NCBI RefSeq assembly: GCF_000772935.1
Contig: NZ_JPVR01000069.1
Coordinates: forward strand, 1-64,000
Origin: Lysinibacillus boronitolerans JCM 21713 = 10a = NBRC 103108
GTDB lineage: Bacteria > Bacillota > Bacilli > Bacillales_A > Planococcaceae
Reading direction: 5' to 3'
Length of the DNA stretch: 64,000 nucleotides
The translations under genes were made by a program, and so were the position numbers. The stretch's first letter is position 1. Each line of letters opens with the position of its first letter. The notes beneath the pieces were generated by a model. That model had not been told where the DNA came from, searched no databases, and saw nothing but the letters and a program-made list of their open reading frames with translations. Positions 54,592 to 64,000 of this stretch are shown in pieces.

Positions 54592-57459
54592 TTAAGATTT
54601 AGAAGCTTCTGCTAGCAATGCATCCATTCTCATACGATCACGTTCCAGGATTGGTTTTAAGTATTTGCCTGTATAGGAGCCAGCTACTTCTACTACCTCT
54701 TCAGGTGTACCAGTTGCAACAATCGTACCACCTTTGTCTCCACCTTCTGGACCTAAGTCGATGATATAATCAGCTGTTTTAATCACATCTAAGTTATGCT
54801 CAATAACTAATACCGAATCACCGTTTTCAACAAGACGCTGCAACACGACAAGTAAACGAGCAATATCATCGGCATGTAATCCTGTTGTTGGTTCATCTAA
54901 AATATAGAAGGATTTCCCTGTTGAGCGTCGATGTAATTCAGAGGCTAGTTTTACACGCTGTGCCTCTCCACCCGATAAGGTTGTGGCTGGTTGACCTAAT
55001 TTCATATAGCCCAAACCAACATCAACAATCGTTTGTAGCTTACGCTGGATCTTTGGAATATTTTCAAAGAACACTACTGCATTCTCAATCGTCATATCGA
55101 GAATATCTGCAATACTCTTATCTTTATACTTCACTTCAAGTGTTTCACGGTTATACCGTTTGCCGTGACATACTTCACATGGTACATAAACATCTGGAAG
55201 GAAATGCATTTCAATTTTAATAATGCCGTCGCCACGACATGCTTCACAGCGACCGCCCTTGACATTAAAGCTAAAGCGTCCTTTTTTGTAGCCTCGTACC
55301 TTTGCTTCATTTGTTGCTGCGAAAACATCGCGAATATCATCAAAAACACCTGTATAAGTTGCTGGGTTTGAACGAGGTGTACGCCCAATTGGCGATTGAT
55401 CAATATCAATTACTTTTTCAAGCTCATCGATGCCTGTCACTTCTTTATGCTCGCCAGGCTTAACCTTTGAACGATTCAGCTTCTGTGCCAAAGATTTATA
55501 TAAAATTTCATTAATCAGTGTCGATTTCCCTGAACCAGAGACACCTGTCACTGCTACAAATAAGCCTAGTGGAACATCTACTTTAACATTGCGTAAATTA
55601 TTTTCCTTGGCACCTTTAATGGAGAGCTTTCGACCATTTGGTTGGCGTCTTTCTATTGGTAAAGGAATAAACTTTCTACCACTTAAATATTGTCCAGTTA
55701 AAGATTTTTCATTATTCATAACTTCCTGCGGTGTACCTGCTGCCACAATTTGCCCGCCATGAACGCCTGCTCCAGGTCCTACATCGATGAGATAATCGGC
55801 TGCAAGCATCGTATCTTCATCGTGCTCTACCACTATTAGCGTATTTCCTATGTCACGCATATTTTGTAACGTGCTAATCAGCCGATCATTATCACGCTGA
55901 TGCAAACCAATCGAAGGCTCATCTAAAATATAGAGGACCCCCGTTAATCGTGAACCAATTTGCGTAGCAAGTCGAATACGTTGCGCCTCTCCACCAGATA
56001 ATGTACCTGCTGCACGACTCAATGTTAAATAGTCTAAACCAACATTCACAAGGAAGCCCAATCGTTCTTCGATTTCTCGTAAAACTAATCGAGCAATTTG
56101 CATATCCTTTTCAGAGAGATCAAGCTCTTTGAAGAATGTGTCTGCTTCCTGAATCGAATATTGGGTAACCTCACCAATATGCTTATCGGCTACTTTCACT
56201 GCTAACGTTTCAGGTTTTAAACGATACCCTTTACATGAAGGGCAAGCCTGCTGTGCCATGTATTTTTCCATCTGCTCACGCACATAATCGGATGTTGTCT
56301 CTTTAAAACGACGCTCAACATTGCGCACCACACCCTCAAATTCGATCATCTGATCTCGCACATTGCCAAACTCATTTTCATAATGGAAGTGAATCTTGTC
56401 TTTTCCAGAGCCATATAAAACCTTATCCATCTTTTCCTTCGGCAAATCCTTCACAGGCACGTCCATTGGAATATCGTAATGATCACATACAGCTTTTAAT
56501 AATTGTGGGTAGTACTGCGAACTTGTTGGTTCCCATGGTGCGATGGCATGCTCTAGCAAGGAACGATCCCAATCAGGTACCACTAAATCTAAATCCACCT
56601 CTTGTGTCGAACCTAAGCCATCACAGCTTGGACAAGCACCGAATGGACTATTAAATGAAAACATACGAGGCTCTAATTCACCTATCGAAAAACCACATAA
56701 TGGGCAGGCATGATGCTCACTAAATAGTAACTCTTCATGTTCCATCACATCGACAAGCACACGTCCATCTGCCAGACGTAAAGCCGTTTCTAAAGAATCA
56801 CTCAGACGAGCTGCAACACCTTCCTTCATAACAACACGGTCCACTACTACTTCGATGGAATGCTTTTTATTTTTATCAAGTTCGATAGCATCATCTAAAT
56901 CACGCAATTCCCCATCAATTCGTACACGAACAAACCCCTGCTTTTTTAAATCTTCTAGTAGTTTAACATGGGTACCCTTACGTCCAGAAACCATTGGTGC
57001 AAGGAGCTGCATCTTAGTTCTCTCAGGATAGGTTAATAAACGATCCACCATTTGCTCAATCGTTTGGGAAGTGATTTCTATGCCATGATTTGGACAAATC
57101 GGTTTACCAATACGTGCATAAAGTAAACGTAGGTAATCATAGATTTCCGTTACCGTACCGACAGTAGATCGTGGGTTACGACTAGTTGTTTTTTGGTCAA
57201 TGGAAATAGCAGGCGACAAGCCTTCTATTGCATCGACATCTGGTTTATCCATTTGTCCAAGAAATTGGCGGGCATAGGCGGAGAGGGACTCAACATAACG
57301 ACGTTGGCCCTCCGCATAAATTGTGTCAAATGCTAGAGAAGACTTTCCAGAGCCTGATAATCCTGTTAAAACGACTAATTGGTCACGTGGAATTGTGACA
57401 TTGATATTTTTTAAATTATGAGCACGTGCGCCTTGCACGACAATTTCAGTATTTTTCAC
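54592..57459 (-). CDS. uvrA: excinuclease ABC subunit A
   Basis: 955 residues, standard for UvrA. Two ABC modules ([14 protein letters not shown] and [14 protein letters not shown]alker A; two SGGEAQR signatures) are split by zinc modules CPLCGF...CPSC and CEACRGDG...CEVCHG. It scans DNA for bulky lesions and loads UvrB. GTG start; the ribosome site AGAAGGGTGA overlaps the uvrB stop, so the pair is coupled. Repeat array downstream. Confidence 0.97.
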   Translation of the reverse strand: MKNTEIVVQGARAHNLKNINVTIPRDQLVVLTGLSGSGKSSLAFDTIYAEGQRRYVESLSAYARQFLGQMDKPDVDAIEGLSPAISIDQKTTSRNPRSTVGTVTEIYDYLRLLYARIGKPICPNHGIEITSQTIEQMVDRLLTYPERTKMQLLAPMVSGRKGTHVKLLEDLKKQGFVRVRIDGELRDLDDAIELDKNKKHSIEVVVDRVVMKEGVAARLSDSLETALRLADGRVLVDVMEHEELLFSEHHACPLCGFSIGELEPRMFSFNSPFGACPSCDGLGSTQEVDLDLVVPDWDRSLLEHAIAPWEPTSSQYYPQLLKAVCDHYDIPMDVPVKDLPKEKMDKVLYGSGKDKIHFHYENEFGNVRDQMIEFEGVVRNVERRFKETTSDYVREQMEKYMAQQACPSCKGYRLKPETLAVKVADKHIGEVTQYSIQEADTFFKELDLSEKDMQIARLVLREIEERLGFLVNVGLDYLTLSRAAGTLSGGEAQRIRLATQIGSRLTGVLYILDEPSIGLHQRDNDRLISTLQNMRDIGNTLIVVEHDEDTMLAADYLIDVGPGAGVHGGQIVAAGTPQEVMNNEKSLTGQYLSGRKFIPLPIERRQPNGRKLSIKGAKENNLRNVKVDVPLGLFVAVTGVSGSGKSTLINEILYKSLAQKLNRSKVKPGEHKEVTGIDELEKVIDIDQSPIGRTPRSNPATYTGVFDDIRDVFAATNEAKVRGYKKGRFSFNVKGGRCEACRGDGIIKIEMHFLPDVYVPCEVCHGKRYNRETLEVKYKDKSIADILDMTIENAVVFFENIPKIQRKLQTIVDVGLGYMKLGQPATTLSGGEAQRVKLASELHRRSTGKSFYILDEPTTGLHADDIARLLVVLQRLVENGDSVLVIEHNLDVIKTADYIIDLGPEGGDKGGTIVATGTPEEVVEVAGSYTGKYLKPILERDRMRMDALLAEASKS

Positions 57460-57466
57460 AAGTCAT

Positions 57467-59446
57467 TCACCCTTCTACCTTCAATTCAAATATTGTATCT
57501 CGCAACTCAGCCGCACGTTCAAAATCAAGCGCTTTTGCTGCTTCCTTCATTTCGACTTCTAGGGAAGCTAAGAGCTGTTCTCTTTCCGCCTTTGTTAGCT
57601 TTTTGCCTTTTGTTGCCTTTGTTACATAGGATTCCTCTTCTTCTGCTACTTGTGTTGCACGTATCACATCTGGGATTTTCTTAATGATCGTTTGAGGTGT
57701 TATGCCATGCTCCTCGTTATAAGCCATTTGTAATGCACGACGACGTTGCGTTTCATCAATCGCCTTTCTCATCGAGTCTGTTATATGATCCGCATACATA
57801 ATGACATGACCATTCGCGTTACGAGCAGCACGACCAATGGTTTGAATCAATGAACGTTCTGAACGTAAAAATCCTTCTTTATCAGCATCTAAAATCGCCA
57901 CAAGGGACACCTCAGGGATATCAAGACCTTCACGCAATAGATTAATACCTATTAGTACATCATATGTTCCTTTGCGTAGCTCACGGATAATTTCAATACG
58001 TTCTAGTGTCTTAATTTCTGAATGTAAATATTCAACTTTTAAGCCCATTTCCTTCAGGTAAGCCGTTAAATCCTCAGACATTTTCTTCGTTAGCGTTGTC
58101 ACTAAAACTCGCTCATCACGCGCAATTCGATCTTGTATTTCATCAATTAAATTATCGATTTGCCCTTCGATAGGACGTACATCAATTAATGGATCTAATA
58201 ATCCAGTTGGTCGGATAATTTGCTCTACCATTTCTGGTGTATGCTCCAGCTCATATGGACCTGGTGTGGCTGATACATAAATGGCTTGATGTACACGGTT
58301 TTCATACTCTTCAAAACGTAATGGACGATTATCTAAAGCAGATGGCAAGCGGAAGCCGTGTTCCACGAGCACACCTTTACGCGCTTGGTCACCATTGTAC
58401 ATTCCTCGAACCTGTGGGAGTGTTACGTGACTTTCATCGACCACAAGCAAAAAGTCATCAGGGAAGTAATCTAGCAAAGTATATGGAGTGGCCCCTGCCT
58501 CACGCAATGTTAAATGACGTGAATAGTTTTCAATTCCAGAGCAAAAGCCCATTTCACGCATCATCTCTAAATCATAACGTGTACGTTGCTCTAAACGCTG
58601 TGCCTCTAGTAATTTATCTTCTGATCGTAATAATGCAAGTCGTTCCTCTAATTCTTTTTCAATGTTTTCAATTGCTTTTCGCATTTTTTCTTCTCGTGTA
58701 ACGAAGTGGGATGCTGGGAAAATAGCCACATGCTCTCGATCCGATAAAATCTCTCCAGTTAGTGCATCTACTTCACGAATGCGATCAATTTCATCACCGA
58801 AAAATTCCACCCGAATACAATGCTCATCACGAGAGGCTGGGAAGATTTCCACTACATCTCCACGTACCCGAAATGTTCCGCGAGTAAAACTAACATCATT
58901 ACGCTCATACTGAACGTCTACAAGCTTGCGCAGTAGCTGATTACGTTCAATTTCCATACCTGTACGAATGGAAACAACCATTTCTCGATATTCTTCGGGA
59001 GAACCTAAACCATAAATGCAGGACACAGATGCAATAATAATGACATCCTCACGCTCAAACAATGCAGAGGTAGCAGAGTGACGCAGCTTATCAATTTCAT
59101 CGTTAATGCTAGAGTCTTTTTCTATATAGGTATCTGTCTGCGGTACATAAGCTTCTGGCTGGTAGTAATCATAGTAGCTGACAAAATATTCAACGGCGTT
59201 ATTTGGGAAGAACTCTTTAAATTCACTATATAGCTGGCCAGCTAACGTTTTATTGTGTGCCATGATTAGTGTTGGTTTTTTGACTTGCTGGATGACATTC
59301 GAAATGGTAAACGTCTTACCTGTTCCAGTAGCACCAAGCAATGTTTGATGACGTTTGCCTGCTTTCACACCCTCCACTAATTCCGCAATGGCCTGTGGCT
59401 GATCCCCGTTAGGCTGATATGGCGCTTGTAAATCAAATGTTTGCAC
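57467..59446 (-). CDS. uvrB: excinuclease ABC subunit B
   Basis: 659 residues. Walker [11 protein letters not shown], the beta-hairpin [17 protein letters not shown], helicase motifs LVVDESHVT and TIGRAARN, and the C-terminal UVR domain ([19 protein letters not shown]) for UvrC. It verifies damage and opens the strand. GTG start at 59446 after GGATGGGGACATGA. First gene of uvrB-uvrA. An SOS-type box lies 74 bp upstream. Confidence 0.97.
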   Translation of the reverse strand: MQTFDLQAPYQPNGDQPQAIAELVEGVKAGKRHQTLLGATGTGKTFTISNVIQQVKKPTLIMAHNKTLAGQLYSEFKEFFPNNAVEYFVSYYDYYQPEAYVPQTDTYIEKDSSINDEIDKLRHSATSALFEREDVIIIASVSCIYGLGSPEEYREMVVSIRTGMEIERNQLLRKLVDVQYERNDVSFTRGTFRVRGDVVEIFPASRDEHCIRVEFFGDEIDRIREVDALTGEILSDREHVAIFPASHFVTREEKMRKAIENIEKELEERLALLRSEDKLLEAQRLEQRTRYDLEMMREMGFCSGIENYSRHLTLREAGATPYTLLDYFPDDFLLVVDESHVTLPQVRGMYNGDQARKGVLVEHGFRLPSALDNRPLRFEEYENRVHQAIYVSATPGPYELEHTPEMVEQIIRPTGLLDPLIDVRPIEGQIDNLIDEIQDRIARDERVLVTTLTKKMSEDLTAYLKEMGLKVEYLHSEIKTLERIEIIRELRKGTYDVLIGINLLREGLDIPEVSLVAILDADKEGFLRSERSLIQTIGRAARNANGHVIMYADHITDSMRKAIDETQRRRALQMAYNEEHGITPQTIIKKIPDVIRATQVAEEEESYVTKATKGKKLTKAEREQLLASLEVEMKEAAKALDFERAAELRDTIFELKVEG

Positions 59447-59519
59447 TCATGTCCCCATCCTTTCCTTCCAATTTGTACATATATTTTAGCATAGCAATAT
59501 TAAAATTTCGAACATTTAA

Positions 59520-59533
59520 CGAACGAATGTTTG
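59520..59533 (-). promoter_or_regulatory. candidate LexA (DinR) box of uvrB
   Basis: CGAACGAATGTTTG matches the Bacillus SOS box CGAAC-N4-GTTCG with one T for C. A second partial half, CGAACATTT, precedes it at 59509. uvrB-uvrA is a known SOS operon in B. subtilis. Confidence 0.65.
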
Positions 59534-59646
59534 TAAAAATTTTTTTCATCTCTAAAATTTTTAATACATAACATGGCGTTCAATTTAACTTTTTACTCTT
59601 ATAATAGCCGTTTTATCAGGTTTTCAAGCTTCATCGGTGGATGATT

Positions 59647-59800
59647 TTCCCTGTTCAGAGTGATGATTATTGCTTTTGGAGCGAGGTCACTTCTTTTTGA
59701 GCGGTTATCTCACTGTTATGATCGGAAGACTTTACTTTCCGAGCAGCTTTCACTCTTTTATGAGCGGGTCCTCTGCTTTTGGAGTGAAGTCTACATTCCC
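59647..59800 (+). repeat. phased degenerate repeat, locus 4 (7 units)
   Basis: Cores GAGTG, GAGCG, GAGCG, GATCG, GAGCA, GAGCG and GAGTG start at 59658, 59679, 59699, 59720, 59741, 59762 and 59782: spacings 21, 20, 21, 21, 21, 20. Most are preceded by TTT(T) and followed by a pyrimidine run ending in CACT. It lies upstream of uvrB, between it and the IDEAL gene. Not coding. Confidence 0.75.
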
Positions 59801-59814
59801 GCACATATTTTCAA

Positions 59815-59855
59815 AATCAAAAAAATCCCACTCTCCAATAGATATGGAGAGCGGG
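59815..59855 (-). terminator. terminator of the IDEAL-domain gene
   Basis: Stem CCC-CTCTCC / GGAGAG-GGG with one mismatch, followed by a T-rich run on the minus strand, just after the stop. Confidence 0.8.
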
Positions 59856-59859
59856 TTCG

Positions 59860-60108
59860 TCAATATGATTCATCTTCTGTTTGCTGTAAGGAAGTTAGTT
59901 CGGATGCGTATTGATAAAATGCGTTTTCATCTTTTTCATCGAGTGCTCTATCTATCAGAACCATGAGCTGCTCTTGCCGATGCATACGCTGGATACGATT
60001 TAAAAATAAATCTAAATAAATCTCGTTTAATAATTTCTCTGCCTCATCAACTTTTTTCGACTGACCAACGGCTTTCAGAAAATCTGTATACGAATAATAT
60101 TTATCCAA
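59860..60108 (-). CDS. IDEAL-domain small protein
   Basis: About 82 residues, mainly helical. Its C-terminal LIDRALDEKDENAFYQYASEL is the IDEAL domain named after its conserved residues, found in Bacillales proteins including YpiB. Function unknown. A TTG start at 60108 is preferred because GAGGTGA precedes it; a GTG at 60117 lies on that site. It sits between the uvrB upstream repeats and a ComK-family gene on the opposite strand. Confidence 0.75.
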   Translation of the reverse strand: MDKYYSYTDFLKAVGQSKKVDEAEKLLNEIYLDLFLNRIQRMHRQEQLMVLIDRALDEKDENAFYQYASELTSLQQTEDESY

Positions 60109-60335
60109 CGATCTCACCTCGATCCTTTTCTAAATTATATGAAAATTGAATTTAAAAAGCAATGCTTACGATTCGAAAATATCTTGGATTAGCTATTAAT
60201 CCATTTATATTTAGAGCAAATTCTCTAAGCATTTCGTGCTTTTCTGAACGATTTTCAACTATTTCATCCAATTTAAGAAAGTCATATTCTGTTTTACACT
60301 ACCGTTATCACTAGAAAAAAGGAGGCACTCCCTAT

Positions 60336-60845
60336 ATGACAACTAACTTTGTAAACGGCTACTTAATTTCATTCAATACTTATTTGCTGCAACCTATTCA
60401 GCATGACTCCAAAGTCTTCACGCATGTGATTGATAAGCATAATGAGCTGATTGTTACACGCAAACCGATGCATGTCCTTCGAAAATCCTGCCTCTCATTA
60501 GGATCAACCTATGAAGCCGCAAAACAATCGGCTAAACGTTTTTTTGGCAATCAACACAAGCTACCAATCGTCGTGGCCTTTGATTACGGTTATCCCTGTA
60601 TTTTTCTGCCCACTTTTTCACCCAGCTCCATTCACAATATATGGATAGGGCTTCATGCAATTATTAATATTACTCCTAGTGAAATGGGGTGTATTGTAAC
60701 ATTAAAAAATAATAAACAAATTGAATTGCCTATCCGATATGCATCCATTAGTAAACAGTTTCTTAACGCTTCTATGCTGTATAAATATTACATGAGTGAA
60801 CGAAAACAACTGAGCCAAGATGCACCCTATCATCCACCCTTTTAA
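60336..60845 (+). CDS. ComK-family transcription factor (paralogue 1)
   Basis: 169 residues resembling ComK, the competence master regulator that binds AT-boxes. Landmarks aligned by eye: VTRKPMHVLRKSCLSLGSTYEAAK, HKLPIVV, IFLPTFSPSSIHNIWIGLHAI and IELPIRYASISKQFLN. The C-terminus is shorter than B. subtilis ComK (192 aa). AAAAAAGGAGGCACTCCCT precedes the ATG. Convergent with prfB; a second ComK-family gene lies on the far side of prfB. Whether it activates competence is unknown. Confidence 0.85.
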   Translation: MTTNFVNGYLISFNTYLLQPIQHDSKVFTHVIDKHNELIVTRKPMHVLRKSCLSLGSTYEAAKQSAKRFFGNQHKLPIVVAFDYGYPCIFLPTFSPSSIHNIWIGLHAIINITPSEMGCIVTLKNNKQIELPIRYASISKQFLNASMLYKYYMSERKQLSQDAPYHPPF

Positions 60846-60880
60846 CAAAAATCCCCCAAGAGCTTCTTACTCTTGGGGGA
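60846..60880 (-). terminator. terminator of prfB (and possibly the comK-like gene)
   Basis: A 10-bp perfect stem CCCCCAAGAG / CTCTTGGGGG is followed by T5 on the minus strand. Confidence 0.88.
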
Positions 60881-60889
60881 ATCTGTCGA

Positions 60890-61994
60890 TTAATTTATTT
60901 TTGAACGTAGATAGGCATTTATAAATGGATCTAAATCGCCATCCATCACTGCACCCACATTACCTGTTTCTTCATTTGTACGATGATCCTTCACCATCGA
61001 GTAAGGGTGGAAGACATACGAACGAATTTGGGAGCCCCAGCCTATTTCTTTTTGCTCACCACGTATTTCATCTAATTGTGCTTGCTGTTTATCAAGTTCT
61101 AATTGATATAGCTTCCCTTTTAACATCGTCATCGCTTTTTCACGGTTTTTAATCTGGGAGCGCTCAGCCTGACATTGAACGATCGTACCAGTAGGAATAT
61201 GCGTTATACGAACGGCAGAATCTGTCGTATTAATATGTTGACCACCTGCCCCTGTTGCACGATACGTATCAATTTTTAAATCCTCTGTACGAATATCGAT
61301 TTCAATATTGTCGTCAAACTCTGGCATAACATCACAGGAAACGAAAGACGTATGACGGCGGCCAGACGAATCGAATGGAGAAATACGTACTAGACGATGG
61401 ACACCCTTTTCCGCTTGTAAATAACCGAAAGCATTGTGACCTTTAATCGACAATGTTACAGATTTAATCCCAGCTTCATCTCCTGGTAGATAGTCCACTG
61501 TTTCCACTTTAAATCCACGCTTCTCTGCCCATCGTGTATACATACGTAATAGCATTGAGCCCCAGTCCTGTGATTCCGTACCACCAGCACCAGGATGTAG
61601 CTCTAAAATGGCATTGTTTTGATCGTATGGGCCACTTAGCAGTAATTGTAGCTCGAAATCAGCCATCTTTTGTTGGAATTCTGCTAGTTCTTTGCCTAGC
61701 TCTTCTTGTAATTCTTCGTCTGGTTCTTCACGTAAAAGTTCCAGTGTCATATCTAAATTTTCATGTGTTTCCACTAAATCTTTATATTCATTGACAATTG
61801 CTTTTAAGCCATTTCCTTCATTGATAATCACCTGAGCACCCTGCTGATCATCCCAAAAGCCTGGCTCTAGCATCATTTCATCTAGCTCCTGAATACGTGC
61901 CTCTTTGTTCTCTAAGTCAAAGAGACCCCCTAAAGTCCGCCAATTTTTTGGCTGTAGTGTCTAACACATTGCGTACATCTGCTAATTCAATCAT
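60890..61994 (-). CDS. prfB: peptide chain release factor 2, programmed +1 frameshift
   Basis: About 367 residues in two frames. ATG at 61994 after GGAGGATTTAACG; 25 codons lead to CTT TGA C (stop at 61917-61919), with an internal AGGGGG just upstream, the classic RF2 shift signal. After the +1 shift the frame runs [16 protein letters not shown]... to 60890. RF2 releases peptides at UGA/UAA; SPFD and GGQ ([16 protein letters not shown]) are present. Low RF2 lets the shift occur, an autoregulatory loop. Confidence 0.97.
61917..61931 (-). promoter_or_regulatory. RF2 recoding site
   Basis: On the minus strand AGGGGG (61926-61931) is followed by TCT CTT TGA C; the peptidyl-tRNA slips from CUU to UUU, skipping into GAC. 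Spacing of the internal Shine-Dalgarno matches other prfB genes. Confidence 0.95.
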
Positions 61995-62116
61995 CGTTAA
62001 ATCCTCCGAACGTTAGTCATGGAGCTAACACTTTATTCATAAAGCCCCGTATCTTTTTATTATAACGTTTTTATAAAGGAAAACATACTATCTAGCAGAT
62101 GTTTTGTGGTAGTAAG

Positions 62117-62659
62117 TTAACTATCCTGCGTCTCGTCCTCAAACATATTCTTGGCAAGACGTTGAAATACTTTCACACGATCATACTGAACAAGTAAATA
62201 TTTTGTTCGTTTCTCTAGTCTATATTTTAATAAAAAAGCTCTTTGAATCCGAGACTCTAACGCATTGACACTGACATCCACAATAAATTCCATGCCATTC
62301 ATAAAGGTAACCTTTGTCCTCTTTTTATCCACAGCGACATAGTCATCTATATGATGGACAGCGAACCAGATACAGTCAGGATGTAGAGGAGACCTACTAG
62401 GGAACCATAAAATATTACAACGCTCATGCACGACAATAGGATTTTTATTAAGCTTGCCTAGGATCATTTTCGAACCATCGAACGCTCCTCTTAAACTAGA
62501 ACCAAAATAACGCAGATTAAAGTCCAATAATTTCGTTGGTGGTAGCGTAGAAATATACTCATTATTTTTCTCATACACCTGCGTACATAAATTTCCAAAG
62601 GAATCATACACAGGCATATACATCATTGTTTCACTATTCATAATATCTTTTTTATGCAT
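62117..62659 (-). CDS. ComK-family transcription factor (paralogue 2)
   Basis: 180 residues, closer to canonical ComK than the other copy: TKLLDFNLRYFGSSLRGAFDG, KNPIVV, ILWFPSRSPLHPDCIWFAVHHI and VTFMNGMEFIVDVS match the ComK core, and the C-terminus is lysine/arginine-rich. The N-terminus begins MHKKDIMNSETMMY after GGGGGACTATAG. It lies between prfB and secA on the minus strand. It is the likelier MecA/ClpCP-controlled competence regulator, but AT-box promoter targets were not shown. Confidence 0.87.
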   Translation of the reverse strand: MHKKDIMNSETMMYMPVYDSFGNLCTQVYEKNNEYISTLPPTKLLDFNLRYFGSSLRGAFDGSKMILGKLNKNPIVVHERCNILWFPSRSPLHPDCIWFAVHHIDDYVAVDKKRTKVTFMNGMEFIVDVSVNALESRIQRAFLLKYRLEKRTKYLLVQYDRVKVFQRLAKNMFEDETQDS

Positions 62660-62938
62660 CTATAGTCCCCCTTTATACATTTTATGTTGCTTCCAGTCAA
62701 AATAAAAAGGAATATACTAATATGCGTACATTCCCGCTATTTTAATGAGTAAGATTGCTTGAAAATTCCGATCCTCCTTAAGACTTAGTATCACAATCAA
62801 AAATTCAGGATAATAATAGGATAAATTACTTGTACTATATACCTATTATTACAGCTATTGTATACCCATATTTTTCAATTGTCTATAAATTCTGACTATT
62901 TATACTAAAATTTCTTCAATTTTAAGCTAGTTTAAAAA
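62660..62938. other. intergenic region upstream of comK paralogue 2
   Basis: About 280 bp, AT-rich. No coding sequence, convincing ComK AT-box pair or phased repeat was recognised. It should carry the comK paralogue promoter. Confidence 0.5.
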
Positions 62939-62977
62939 GAAAAAATCATTTCAACACGTAGTTAAAATGATTTTTTC
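62939..62977 (-). terminator. terminator of secA
   Basis: A 13-bp stem GAAAAAATCATTT / AAATGATTTTTTC, 10 nt after the secA stop, with A/T-runs on both sides. Confidence 0.88.
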
Positions 62978-62986
62978 ACCTAGATA

Positions 62987-64000
62987 TTATTGAGCCGTAC
63001 CATGACAATTTTTAAATTTCTTACCACTTCCACATGGACATAAATCATTACGACCAATGTTTTCAGCCTTACGTACAGGTTGCTTTTTCGGAGCGGAGCC
63101 ACCTTCTTCTTTCGGATTAACAGCCTGCCCCTTCGCCACCTCTTCACGCTCAAGATTATTGCGAATTTCTGCTTTCATTGCATATTTCGCAACATCCTCA
63201 CGAATAGAGGCTACCATATCCTCAAACATCGCAAAGCCTTCTTGTTGATATTCACGTAGTGGATCGTTTTGACCATACGCACGCAGATGGATACCTTGGC
63301 GTAGTTGATCCATTGCATCAATATGATCAATCCATTTTGTATCGATTGATCGTAATAAAATAACCTTTTCAAACTCACGCATACGCTCTGGTGTCAGTTC
63401 TGCCTCTTTTTCATCATAACGAACATGAACAGCATCAGAGATTAACTGATTAATATCTTCAGCAGACTTGCCTTGGAAATCAGATACTTTAAGTTGACCT
63501 TCCTCTAAAAGATTGGCCGCTACAAAGTCTTCAATAGCCTTTAGGTTCCAATCCTTCTGCTCACCTTGAGTATACAGGCTAACAACATTATCGATTGTTT
63601 CTTGAATCATAGACTCAACAAGCACACGCATATTTTCTGTTTCCAGCACATCATAACGCTCTTTATAAATAATCTCACGTTGCTGACGTAGTACATCGTC
63701 ATATTGTAATAATCGTTTACGCGCATCAAAGTTATTACCTTCGACACGTTTCTGTGCTGATTCTACAGCTCTCGACACAACTTTAGATTGCAATGGCTGG
63801 GAATCATCCATACCTAAGCGCATCATCATCGACTTCATATTATCAGAGCCAAAACGACGCATTAAATCATCCTCTAGGGATAGGTAGAATTGTGTAACCC
63901 CAGGATTCCCTTGACGACCAGAACGTCCACGAAGCTGATTATCAATACGACGTGATTCATGTCGCTCTGTACCGATTACCGCTAAACCGCCAATTTCGAG
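62987..64000 (-). CDS. secA: preprotein translocase ATPase SecA, C-terminal part
   Basis: 337 residues of the C-terminal part; the frame is open to the window edge and the 5' portion lies outside. It begins in [20 protein letters not shown] with helicase motif VI ([10 protein letters not shown]), followed by the helical scaffold/wing domains ([20 protein letters not shown]) and the zinc-binding tail [13 protein letters not shown]. SecA drives preproteins through SecYEG. A shorter reading starting at 63862 is an artefact of an internal Met. Confidence 0.97.
   Translation of the reverse strand, partial: LEIGGLAVIGTERHESRRIDNQLRGRSGRQGNPGVTQFYLSLEDDLMRRFGSDNMKSMMMRLGMDDSQPLQSKVVSRAVESAQKRVEGNNFDARKRLLQYDDVLRQQREIIYKERYDVLETENMRVLVESMIQETIDNVVSLYTQGEQKDWNLKAIEDFVAANLLEEGQLKVSDFQGKSAEDINQLISDAVHVRYDEKEAELTPERMREFEKVILLRSIDTKWIDHIDAMDQLRQGIHLRAYGQNDPLREYQQEGFAMFEDMVASIREDVAKYAMKAEIRNNLEREEVAKGQAVNPKEEGGSAPKKQPVRKAENIGRNDLCPCGSGKKFKNCHGTAQ

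Noticed and set aside
60195-60290. Further copy of the phased repeat (GAGCA, GAACG)
   Set aside because: The cores are 32 bp apart and do not keep the 20-21 bp phase.

Overview
The window is chromosomal DNA from a low-GC, spore-forming Firmicute of the Bacillales. Gene content and order resemble the Lysinibacillus/Sporosarcina side of the Bacillaceae/Planococcaceae. This rests on spore genes (spoVIF, a YjcZ-type peptide, spoVAC-spoVAD-spoVAEb, a CotY/CotZ coat protein, a CotO-like protein), on gene neighbourhoods matching Bacillus subtilis yjcH-yjbF, fabH-fabF, yitS-yitW, yisKL, addAB and secA-prfB-ftsEX-minJ-csbA-uvrBA, and on a CtsR-controlled clpB, which B. subtilis lacks. The genus is inferred by homology. 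No rRNA, tRNA, insertion sequence, prophage or CRISPR array was seen. The left edge cuts a possible gene and the right edge cuts secA.

Layout. 0.1-6.7 kb: yutG, the yjcH-yjcG-yjcF operon, and sporulation genes including a four-gene lipoprotein-spoVAC-D-Eb operon. 6.7-17.6 kb: mgtE, the rluD-like/nadK/relQ operon, yjbL, yjbK, yjbJ, the truncated haemoglobin/spxH pair, the RoxS (RsaE) small RNA, pepF and a frameshifted coiA. 17.8-27.3 kb: mecA, spx, trpS behind a tryptophan T-box, fabH-fabF with a likely FapR operator, a ClpB lacking its N-domain behind a perfect CtsR box, and an Fe-S Fnr. 27.4-34.9 kb: yitW-yitV, yitU, a DegV protein, a membrane-anchored GH13 protein whose catalytic residues look lost, yisL, yisK and a DUF418 protein. 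34.9-46.3 kb: addBA, a TVP38 protein, an XRE-cupin regulator divergent from azlCD, csbA and minJ. 46.4-64 kb: ctpB, a thioredoxin/membrane-protein pair, an M23 murein hydrolase, ftsEX, yvlB, uvrBA with an SOS box, an IDEAL-domain protein, two ComK-family genes flanking prfB (with its programmed frameshift), and the 3' part of secA.

How the genes connect. Several belong to the Clp proteolysis and stress network: MecA and SpxH (ClpC and ClpXP adaptors), Spx (a ClpXP substrate), ClpB, and the ComK-family proteins (ComK is the classical MecA/ClpC substrate). Redox and oxygen control appears as Fnr, RoxS with Rex- and ResD-type boxes, Spx and the truncated haemoglobin. FtsEX, an M23 hydrolase, MinJ and CtpB form a division/envelope block.

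The least explained feature is a family of degenerate intergenic repeats whose short GAGCG-like core recurs every 20-21 bp. It is seen clearly at four places (7 units near 59.7 kb, 6 near 54.5 kb, 3 each near 23.8 and 42.3 kb), each upstream of a minus-strand gene. Other points worth checking are the degenerate GH13 protein, the paired comK genes beside a broken coiA, the short ClpB, and an SpxH without its usual cysteine/zinc features.
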